A stretch of DNA of 64,000 nucleotides from Alphaproteobacteria bacterium MarineAlpha11_Bin1 (GTDB taxonomy: Bacteria > Pseudomonadota > Alphaproteobacteria > MPNO01 > UBA830). The position numbers and the translations under genes were made by a program. The stretch covers positions 124,001 through 188,000 of the forward strand of contig PTJZ01000003.1 in the NCBI GenBank assembly GCA_002937455.1, written 5' to 3'. Positions 57,490 through 64,000 of this stretch are shown one piece after another (position 1 is the first letter of the stretch; the number at the start of each line of letters is the position of its first letter). Below the pieces are notes generated by a model, which was not told the DNA's origin, made no database searches, and worked only from the letters and a program-made list of their open reading frames with translations.

Positions 57490-59130
57490 GTGACAAACCC
57501 TTTCGAAACCAATCTCGAAAAAAATCCAGCTAATTTTCAGCCGTTGACTCCGCTCAGCTTCATCGAACGAACTGCCTCAACCTACCCCGAGAGACTTGCG
57601 GTCGTTCATGGTGATATCCGTCGTAGCTGGGCAGAAACCTATACACGCTGCAGGCGCTTAGCCAGCGCGCTCGAAAATCACGGGCTTCAACCCGGAGAAA
57701 CCGTCGCCGTCATGCTTCCGAACGTACCTGCAATGGTCGAAGCACATTTCGGGGTCTCGATGATGGGTGGCATTCTTAATGCCCTTAATATTAGGCTCGA
57801 TGCGGATGCAATCGCATTTATACTACAGCACGGAGAAGCAAAGATACTGCTCACGGATCGTGAGTTTTCTCAAACAATCGAGCGGGCATTGTCGAAGCTG
57901 GATGAAAAACCCTTCGTAATCGACGTTGACGATATCACTTACGACGGAGGCGACTTTCTTGGCCAGATAGAATACGAATCCTTCCTTGCCGGCGGCAATC
58001 CCGAGTATCGCTGGGCTTGGCCTGACAACGAATGGAATGCGTACTCGCTTAACTACACGTCGGGAACGACTGGAAATCCGAAGGGCGTCGTTTATCATCA
58101 TCGGGGGGCATTTCTAAATGCCGTCGGTAATGCACTTGTCTGGGCAATGCAGCCGCATCCCGTCTATTTATGGACACTTCCGATGTTTCATTGCAATGGT
58201 TGGTGTTTTCCATGGACCATCGCGGCTTTTGCCGGGACTAATATTTGCTTGAGGCGAGTAGAAGCGGAACCTATCTTCAATGCCATAACCGATCACACCG
58301 TAACCCACTTCTGCGGAGCGCCTATCGTGCTTAACATGATAGCCAATGCGTTAGATTCGGATAAAAAGCCGTTCAACCACACAATCGAGGCTATGACAGC
58401 GGGCGCTGCCCCACCGTCCGCAGTGATTGAGGCTATGGAGACCCAAGGTTTCAACGTTACGCATGTCTATGGTCTTACCGAGACCTACGGCCCCTCAGTG
58501 GTAAGTGCTTGGAAAGAACAATGGAACCAAAAATCGATTGCCGACCGCGCGGCGCTGAAAGCGCGTCAAGGCGTGCGGTATCATGTATTGGAAGGATTGA
58601 TGGTCGCCGACCCCAATACCTTGGAGCCAGTCCCTCAGGACGGTGAGACAATGGGTGAAATTTTTATGCGCGGCAACGATGTCATGAAGGGGTATTTGAA
58701 GAACCCTAAGGCAACTGAAGAAGCCTTTCAGGGTGGGTGGTTTCATTCAGGCGATTTAGGCGTGTGGCACGAAGACGGCTATATCGAACTCAAGGATCGG
58801 TCGAAGGACATTATTATTTCGGGAGGCGAAAACATTTCCTCCATCGAAGTAGAGGGTATCCTATACAAGCATCCAAAAGTCTTTGAAGCTGCCGTCGCCG
58901 CCCGTCCGGACGAGAAGTGGGGAGAAAGCCCTTGCGCGTTTATAACTTTGAAGGAAGGAGAAGAAGCGACCGACGAGGAAATCTTTGCGTTTTGCCGGGA
59001 AAACATGGCCAGGTTTAAGGTACCGCGTACAATTGTTTTCGGCCCCCTGCCAAAAACGTCAACCGGCAAGATCCAGAAATTCATTCTCAGAGAGCGTGCC
59101 AAAGAATTTGGTAACCGGAACGATGCCTGA
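57490..59130 (+). CDS. AMP-dependent acyl-CoA synthetase
   Basis: A 546-residue ANL-superfamily ligase that activates an acid to its CoA thioester through an acyl-AMP. The P-loop-like motif is YTSGTTGNPKG, the A5 region is HVYGLTETYG, A7/A8 is FHSGDLGVWHEDGYIELKDR, and the catalytic Lys is in KTSTGKIQKF. The GTG start has GGGAG 7 bases upstream. It resembles medium-chain or methylmercaptopropionate-type acyl-CoA ligases. The substrate is not predictable. It overlaps the next gene by 8 bases, so the two ligases are coupled. Confidence 0.9.
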   Translation: MTNPFETNLEKNPANFQPLTPLSFIERTASTYPERLAVVHGDIRRSWAETYTRCRRLASALENHGLQPGETVAVMLPNVPAMVEAHFGVSMMGGILNALNIRLDADAIAFILQHGEAKILLTDREFSQTIERALSKLDEKPFVIDVDDITYDGGDFLGQIEYESFLAGGNPEYRWAWPDNEWNAYSLNYTSGTTGNPKGVVYHHRGAFLNAVGNALVWAMQPHPVYLWTLPMFHCNGWCFPWTIAAFAGTNICLRRVEAEPIFNAITDHTVTHFCGAPIVLNMIANALDSDKKPFNHTIEAMTAGAAPPSAVIEAMETQGFNVTHVYGLTETYGPSVVSAWKEQWNQKSIADRAALKARQGVRYHVLEGLMVADPNTLEPVPQDGETMGEIFMRGNDVMKGYLKNPKATEEAFQGGWFHSGDLGVWHEDGYIELKDRSKDIIISGGENISSIEVEGILYKHPKVFEAAVAARPDEKWGESPCAFITLKEGEEATDEEIFAFCRENMARFKVPRTIVFGPLPKTSTGKIQKFILRERAKEFGNRNDA

Positions 59131-60436
59131 TTTCATTTGGGATACGCCGGAACTTCCATTCCCCGCCGCCTCGCGAGACCGCATAACGGAGATGCAAAAA
59201 GAAGGTAGGCGCCTCGCTGTCGAGCGCGCGAGACAGTCCCGCTTCTTCAGTGGCAAACTTTATCACATTAACCTTGAATATGTGCATGAGCCGGAGGAGT
59301 GGGCAAAAGTACCACTGCTGACTAAAGACGAACTTCGTAATATCGCTCCTGAGGATTTTCACGACGTTTTCTGCATCGGTCCCCGACCAGAAATAGCCGA
59401 ATTCTGGCGTTCCGGCGGGTCGACGGGAAAGCCATTGTTCTACCCTCGCTCACACAACGATCTGAGACTAGCTAGGGAGGGGTTTAGGCGCGCTTGGGAG
59501 GCTGCCGGGATAAATAGGGGTGACCTAGCGCATGTATCATTCCCACTGGGAATTCATCCAGTTGGTCAGGTTTATTGCCGAACGGCTCAACAGATGGGTA
59601 TAGGAGTTAACTGGTGCGGCGCAGGCAACTCAACCCCATCCGAAGTCCAGGTCGAACTTATTCGAACACTCAAACCAACCGTTTTCTGTGGTATGGCTAG
59701 CTACGGCCTTCAACTAGCGCAGGTTGCCGAACGCATGGGATTCGATCTTGCTAACTCCTCTGTAAAAACCTTCATGACGGCAGCCGAACCGGTGTCCCCA
59801 GGAAAGCGCAAACGCATAGAAGCACTTTGGGGCGCGGAGCTTTACGACCAATTCGGTTGTACGGAAGGTTCCTTCATGGCTAGTGAATCTGACTGCCACG
59901 ACGGGATGCATTACTGGACAGACATGTTCGATCTGGAGGTTATCGACGAACATACCGGCGAGCCAGTTCTCGAAGGTGAGAACGGCATTCTTGTGATGAC
60001 CCCCTACTGGAACAACGAGATGACCCCGTTTTTGCGTTGGGAGACAGGCGACTACGTTTCATTTATTGAGCATGGAAAAACGGATGGGCCACTATCGGTC
60101 TATCCGATGATCCGCCACGCCGCCCGGACATCCGGATTTTTTAAGGTACGAGGCGTTAATATAAATCACGCAGATTTTGAAGACTTTATGAACCGAAAAC
60201 TCGATATCTCAGATTTTAAGGTCGATATTTGGGAAACCGACACACTCGATAGTATGACTATATCGATCGAACTCGGAAAAAATAACAATGTCGAAAACAC
60301 GATCAATGTTCTCAAACAAGAGGTCCGTAAGGTCTTCCAGGTATCACCCGAAGTCGAAGTGATTGTTCCCGGGACGCTCGAAAAGGAATTTCAGACCCAA
60401 TTAAAACAGCAGCGTTTTATCGACAACCGCGGCTGA
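59123..60436 (+). CDS. PaaK-like phenylacetate-CoA ligase-family protein
   Basis: A 437-residue adenylate-forming enzyme of the PaaK/AMP-dependent ligase family. Its phosphate-binding loop is FWRSGGSTGKPLFYPR, followed by QFGCTEGSFM and RWETGDYVSF. The start ATG overlaps the stop of the upstream acyl-CoA synthetase. It is diverged from true PaaK and may activate an aryl or amino acid. Two consecutive CoA ligases and an MFS gene suggest one catabolic or modification pathway, which the sequence does not identify. Confidence 0.82.
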   Translation: MPDFIWDTPELPFPAASRDRITEMQKEGRRLAVERARQSRFFSGKLYHINLEYVHEPEEWAKVPLLTKDELRNIAPEDFHDVFCIGPRPEIAEFWRSGGSTGKPLFYPRSHNDLRLAREGFRRAWEAAGINRGDLAHVSFPLGIHPVGQVYCRTAQQMGIGVNWCGAGNSTPSEVQVELIRTLKPTVFCGMASYGLQLAQVAERMGFDLANSSVKTFMTAAEPVSPGKRKRIEALWGAELYDQFGCTEGSFMASESDCHDGMHYWTDMFDLEVIDEHTGEPVLEGENGILVMTPYWNNEMTPFLRWETGDYVSFIEHGKTDGPLSVYPMIRHAARTSGFFKVRGVNINHADFEDFMNRKLDISDFKVDIWETDTLDSMTISIELGKNNNVENTINVLKQEVRKVFQVSPEVEVIVPGTLEKEFQTQLKQQRFIDNRG

Positions 60437-60457
60437 GACCGCAAGGGAACCGGAATT

Positions 60458-61654
60458 TTGAACAAGCCCGCAGCTGCACCCAGCGTCTTAGTAATAGGAG
60501 CGGTCCTCACACTTTTAGTCGCTGCAAATCCCGTGAGCACAGACACACTTGCTCCCGGTGTGCCCGCACTCCGGGATTATTTTGGGGTCAGCACAAGTAG
60601 CGCAAACCTCGTGTTTAGTACCTACGTGTTCGCATTTGGCTTCATGCAACTGATTTATGGGCCAATTGCCGATAGGTTCGGCCGCCGCCCGGTTCTTCTG
60701 ATTGCAATGAGTTTATATTGCGTCGCAACTATCTTGTGTGCTTTCGCCCCTACATTTGAGACCTTGCTTTTGGCACGCGCGCTACAAGGAGCCTCAGCAT
60801 CCGCCGCCCCTGCGCTAGCGCGCGCGGTTATCCGGGATCTATATGGCGTCGATGGCTCTAGAAAAGTAATGAGCTATGTGATGTCGGCATTTGGTATTTT
60901 CGCGATCGGAGCACCCGCCGTCGGCGGCATTCTTGTCGCTTGGCAGGGATGGCAGGCCTCATTCTTTTTCTGCACGGTATACGGACTTGTCACTATCGCA
61001 GCAGTATTCGTCTATCTTAAGGAATCGCGTCCGGAAGGGGCCCCTGACGCCCTTAAACTCTCGACGACTTTCGCCCTATACGTTCGATTGACACCAAATC
61101 CCCGATTTGCAGTTAATTGTGTGTCGAATTTGTTAATGTACTCTGCCATGTTCGTCTGGCTATCAGGCAGTATGCTTGTGATCGTCGACGGCTACGGTAT
61201 TTCACCCGATATTGGCGGCCTACTCTTCGCCTTCGGATCCGCAGGATTCATGGCAGGCGCAGCGGTTGCTGGAAGGCTAGGAACGCGCCTTGGACCCCAC
61301 ATATTGATCATGACGGGAAGCGCAATCGCAATATTCGCAGCCGCAATTATTGTTCTTCTCGGCTATCTCGAAGTTCGAAACGGAGTCGCGGTTGCCTTGC
61401 CCGCCCTAGTATGGATGTTTGGACACGGGCTTCACTATCCGCAATCGATGGCGGCTGCGGTGGCTCCTTTCCCGGAGAATGCGGGTGCGGCATCATCCCT
61501 AATCGGCTTTTATCAAACCACTGCCGGGGCGATAGCTGCGATCGCAATCGGCATCCTCCACGACGGATCTGCTGTACCATTCGGCGGTTTGATGCTCGGG
61601 TTAAGCATCGCAGCGCTTATTTCCTACGCTCCTTTTTATCGACGTTTTCTCTGA
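60458..61654 (+). CDS. MFS transporter, Bcr/CflA-type
   Basis: A 398-residue major facilitator with 12 predicted helices. The motif FGRRPVLLIAMSLYCVATILCAF lies after helix 2 (loop 2-3), and helix 4-5 is typical of the Bcr/CflA multidrug family. The start is TTG, with GGA 5 bases upstream. It follows the two CoA ligases by 21 bases, so it probably exports or imports a compound of that pathway. Confidence 0.86.
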   Translation: MNKPAAAPSVLVIGAVLTLLVAANPVSTDTLAPGVPALRDYFGVSTSSANLVFSTYVFAFGFMQLIYGPIADRFGRRPVLLIAMSLYCVATILCAFAPTFETLLLARALQGASASAAPALARAVIRDLYGVDGSRKVMSYVMSAFGIFAIGAPAVGGILVAWQGWQASFFFCTVYGLVTIAAVFVYLKESRPEGAPDALKLSTTFALYVRLTPNPRFAVNCVSNLLMYSAMFVWLSGSMLVIVDGYGISPDIGGLLFAFGSAGFMAGAAVAGRLGTRLGPHILIMTGSAIAIFAAAIIVLLGYLEVRNGVAVALPALVWMFGHGLHYPQSMAAAVAPFPENAGAASSLIGFYQTTAGAIAAIAIGILHDGSAVPFGGLMLGLSIAALISYAPFYRRFL

Positions 61655-61973
61655 TACTGAAAATGTTTTTCCAAAGACTGTGTTCTCTTATGCCAAGGAA
61701 CACAAATATTCCCGATTTCAAGGATTCACCAGTTTTGAATATACCTAAAAATCGACATCATCATTATAACGGGTCAGAGGTAAGAGATCTTGCAACCCGA
61801 ACGGAGAACCGGTACGAAATAGATCTATGTTCGAACCATATTATAGACCGAGCCTACTAGGCAGATTTATTTTCTAAGGCATATCATTAACATCCTATAT
61901 GGAAGAGAAAAGTTAGTAGGATCTGAAACACGGGTAAAATTGAATTTCTGGCATTATTTTCGGAATGTAGTTG
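61655..61973. other. Intergenic region MFS / TauD-like gene
   Basis: About 320 AT-rich bases. They probably hold the promoter of the downstream dioxygenase gene. A plus-strand frame continuing from the MFS gene in a different phase has no protein character. No terminator or RNA was recognised. Confidence 0.35.
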
Positions 61974-62822
61974 ATGGCCTTAATCAATTCTGAACAATCG
62001 TTTGTCGATACAAATTTTTCAGCTCTTTCAGTTACACCATGTTCGCCAAATATCGGGGCGGAGATTGGATTGTTGGATTTAACCAAGCCTCTTAGCAACA
62101 TCGAGGTAAAGGAACTGAGGGACGCTTTTATCAAATACCAAGTAATTTTCTTCAGAGATCAAAAAATATCTTTCGAAGATCACATACGTTTAGCCGAATA
62201 TTTCGGAGTACTCGGGTCTCACGTCGGCAAATCCACGATAAGCAAGACTACCGAGGATCCTCGTGTGAGAAAATTTCATTACGATGAGAATACGCCGCGC
62301 GTCTCGGGTGATGTATTTCATACGGATCAATCGTGCGCCGCGGTGCCCCCCCTCGGAAGCATTCTTTATAATCACACCCTTCCACCGAATGGCGGAGGTG
62401 ATACTCTTTTTTCCAGCATGTACGCGGCTTACGACGCCCTTTCGGTGCGAATGAAAGTTTACCTACAAGGCCTTACCGCATACCATGACGGGGTTCCAAC
62501 CTTTGGTGCAGGAACCCCGAATGCAAACCATCCGGTCATAGTAAAACATCCGGAAAGCGGGAAAAAGTTAATATACGTTAACGAAGTTTTTACGATGAAA
62601 ATTAATGAGCTGTCAGAGCATGAAAGTAAGGCAATTTTAGAGTATTTATGTGCACATTGCGCTAGGCCTGAATGGACTACGAGGTTCAGATGGAAGCCTC
62701 ACTCAATTGCCTTCTGGGATAATAGATGCACCCAGCACATGGCGATATCAGATTACCTACCCAGTGTTCGATCTGGGTATCGTGTTCAACTAGATGGAAA
62801 AAGTCCGCCCGTCGCCGCTTGA
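61974..62822 (+). CDS. TauD/TfdA-family Fe(II)/2-oxoglutarate dioxygenase
   Basis: A 282-residue 2-oxoglutarate-dependent dioxygenase (ATG at 61974; a TTG lies one codon earlier). The metal ligands are in VFHTDQS (His and Asp) and CTQHMAISDY (distal His), and the 2-oxoglutarate-binding Arg is in GYRVQL. It is closer to taurine dioxygenase in layout than the paralogue at 5.4 kb. No sulfonate transporter is nearby, so taurine is only a possible substrate. It stands alone upstream of tRNA-Asn. Confidence 0.88.
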   Translation: MALINSEQSFVDTNFSALSVTPCSPNIGAEIGLLDLTKPLSNIEVKELRDAFIKYQVIFFRDQKISFEDHIRLAEYFGVLGSHVGKSTISKTTEDPRVRKFHYDENTPRVSGDVFHTDQSCAAVPPLGSILYNHTLPPNGGGDTLFSSMYAAYDALSVRMKVYLQGLTAYHDGVPTFGAGTPNANHPVIVKHPESGKKLIYVNEVFTMKINELSEHESKAILEYLCAHCARPEWTTRFRWKPHSIAFWDNRCTQHMAISDYLPSVRSGYRVQLDGKSPPVAA

Positions 62823-62937
62823 GCGTCAAAGTGTAAATTTTAGTTTTGGTACGAGGCCAAATAACCTTCTTAAACAATACCTGTTCAATTGGACTAGCAA
62901 CAAAAGGCTGCGGATGTTATACGGCCGGGTCTGATGA

Positions 62938-63013
62938 TCCTCGGTAGCTCAGTTGGTAGAGCAAGCGGCTGTTAACCGCTGGGTCGGGGGTTCGAGTCCC
63001 TCCCGAGGAGCCA
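62938..63013 (+). tRNA. tRNA-Asn(GUU)
   Basis: A 76-base tRNA with encoded CCA. The acceptor stem TCCTCGG pairs with CCGAGGA, the anticodon loop is CTGTTAA (anticodon GTT), and the D and T loops are standard. A decayed integrase starts 7 bases beyond its 3' end, so the gene is a probable attachment site. Confidence 0.95.
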
Positions 63014-63019
63014 ACACCC

Positions 63020-63292
63020 TTATCCAATCCCCGTAATCTGGGATTGATCGATAAGCTGGGACATTTTGCTGGGGGCGGGTAGGACAGAACTGTTTTTGAT
63101 ATGTTCCAGTCCGCTCGACCCCAGTTTCTTTTTATTCGGCTGGGCAGTGTAAACGTCAGCTTGTTTTGGCGTTATCCAGCCGAATGTTGCTTTCAGCTCC
63201 TCAGTCCTCGCCTCCTGATACGCAAGGGTTATTGCCAGCGTTTTTCGCACTCCATGCGCTGAGAAAATTTTTGTTAGACCTGCCTCGTCAAT
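63020..63292 (-). pseudogene. Tyrosine recombinase (phage integrase) C-terminal remnant
   Basis: About 90 codons match the C-terminal catalytic part of a tyrosine integrase: the Arg-box II as SAHGVRKTLA, a GW in place of GH in FGWITPKQ, and the nucleophile in ADVYTAQPNKKKL. The frame is cut by an in-frame TAG at 63293-63295, and the N-terminal arm and core-binding domains are absent. The gene end lies 7 bases past tRNA-Asn, the usual position of an integrase next to its att site. The element is therefore a relic. Confidence 0.8.
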
Positions 63293-63403
63293 CTAACGGC
63301 TAAATCGCATCGCCAGTATTACGGCCCCAAGGCTGGACGAACAGCCTTGGGGCCGATGCCCGTGGAAAAGGACCTAACCTCAATGCAACTTGTGGTGCTA
63401 AGA

Positions 63404-64000
63404 TTATGCCGCCGCGGCTTCCTCTGCTGCATGGGCCGCTTTCACGCTGTCGCGGGAGCAGCAACGCTCATAGTAGGCCGCCACGTTCGGATAAGCCGAC
63501 AGGTCGACCTTAGCCGGGACGGTCCAGTTCAGGATGGCCGCGGCGTAGCAGTCCGGCGCCGAGAAATCGGCGCCCATCAGGTATTGTTTGTCCTCTAGCG
63601 CGTCATTCATGTAGCTGAGTCGGACGCCGAGGCGGTTGCGGGCGATATCCCGGTAATCGTCGGGGATGCCCGGTAGGAAGATCGGCGGCAGGTTCTTGTG
63701 TAGCTCGGAGCCGATAAAACTTAGCCAGTCCATAACCTTGTAACGTTCCGGCGTGCCGGCGGCCGGGATTAGGCCTTTTTCCGGGTGCTGATCGGCAAGG
63801 TACTGTATGATCACGCCGCACTCGCTGAGGCCGGTGCCGTCCTCCATTTCGACATAGGGTACATAGCCCTTCGGATTGTGCGCTTTGTAATTTGCGCCGT
63901 CGTCAAGCTTCTTTTCCATCAGGTTGACGGCGACGAGTTCAGGTTCGATGCCCAGTTCGCGCATCGCAATATGCGGGGCGAACGAGCATGTGCCCTTGGT
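63404..64000 (-). CDS. Glutathione S-transferase (N-terminus outside window)
   Basis: A partial beta-class-like GST that continues past base 64000; about 198 residues are visible. The N-terminal segment includes TCSFAPHIAMRELG with the catalytic-type Cys region. An SNAIL-like thioredoxin-fold motif (SECGVIIQYLA) and a helical C-terminal domain (PNVAAYYERCCSRDSVKAA) follow. It conjugates or reduces using glutathione; the substrate is unknown. The DNA is markedly richer in G and C than the rest of the window and lies beyond the integrase remnant, so it may be acquired. Confidence 0.82.
   Translation of the reverse strand, partial: TKGTCSFAPHIAMRELGIEPELVAVNLMEKKLDDGANYKAHNPKGYVPYVEMEDGTGLSECGVIIQYLADQHPEKGLIPAAGTPERYKVMDWLSFIGSELHKNLPPIFLPGIPDDYRDIARNRLGVRLSYMNDALEDKQYLMGADFSAPDCYAAAILNWTVPAKVDLSAYPNVAAYYERCCSRDSVKAAHAAEEAAAA

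Noticed and set aside
61117..61860. Long plus-strand frame inside the MFS gene
   Set aside because: Arg/Ser-rich shadow of the MFS gene in another phase, with no protein features.

Overview
The window looks like the chromosome of a marine-type alphaproteobacterium, perhaps near Rhodospirillales. Supporting signs are the gene orders yajC-secD-secF-Mth938, tatABC-serS-surE-pcm-nlpD, scpA-scpB next to nagZ/SPOR/argS/dgt and pcm-tolC-DUF2497(PopZ family)-valS, plus TrmFO, an NDUFAF6-like protein and a proteobacterial class GN sortase pair. The taxon is inferred from gene content only. Most of the window is ordinary core genome with dense, often overlapping genes.

Layout. 0-0.8 kb: ahpC and the start of ahpF (peroxide reduction). 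1-2.3 kb: a soluble GAF/class III adenylate cyclase. 2.5-4.8 kb: a selenium-linked locus with selU/mnmH (tRNA 2-selenouridine synthase) facing a ccdA-like membrane reductase gene and a small periplasmic thioredoxin. The thioredoxin frame is crossed by one in-frame TGA exactly where the first active-site Cys should be (W-U-S-T-C), followed by a 7-bp stem-loop. I read it as a selenoprotein. 5.4-7.9 kb: a TauD-type dioxygenase and an AhpD-thioredoxin-RidA operon. 8.4-11 kb: a VIT/VWA surface protein with its class GN sortase.

11.1-16 kb: a genomic island in the 3' end of tRNA-Lys. It is bounded by a 51-nt duplicate of the tRNA 3' part and has a second, nested att-like copy, two clusters of about 10-bp repeats, a large helicase-nuclease fusion that could be an anti-phage gene, two small unknown genes and no recognisable integrase.

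16-30 kb: coaD, gyrA, ssb, a hydroxyacid dehydrogenase, uvrA, chaC, trmFO, an NDUFAF6-like protein, an unrecognised protein, hpnE and a PuuD-like membrane protein. 30-57 kb: the Sec, Tat, serS-surE-pcm-nlpD, scpAB, nagZ-SPOR-argS-dgt, erpA, xth, ilvD, TAXI, valS, PopZ-like, tolC and second pcm genes, then tRNA-Cys. 57.5-62.8 kb: an accessory metabolic cluster with two adenylate-forming CoA ligases and an MFS exporter, followed by a second TauD-type dioxygenase. 62.9 kb to the end: tRNA-Asn, a decayed integrase C-terminus directly after it, and a visibly GC-richer glutathione S-transferase gene that runs off the window. This looks like the edge of a second tRNA-associated island.

The genes with the clearest joint logic are: the CcdA-like protein passing electrons across the membrane to the Sec thioredoxin; the sortase acting on the VIT/VWA protein; SecDF/YajC and TatABC in export; the NDUFAF3-like (Mth938) and NDUFAF6-like proteins in probable complex I assembly; and AhpC/AhpF, AhpD, thioredoxin and RidA in redox and metabolite-damage defence.
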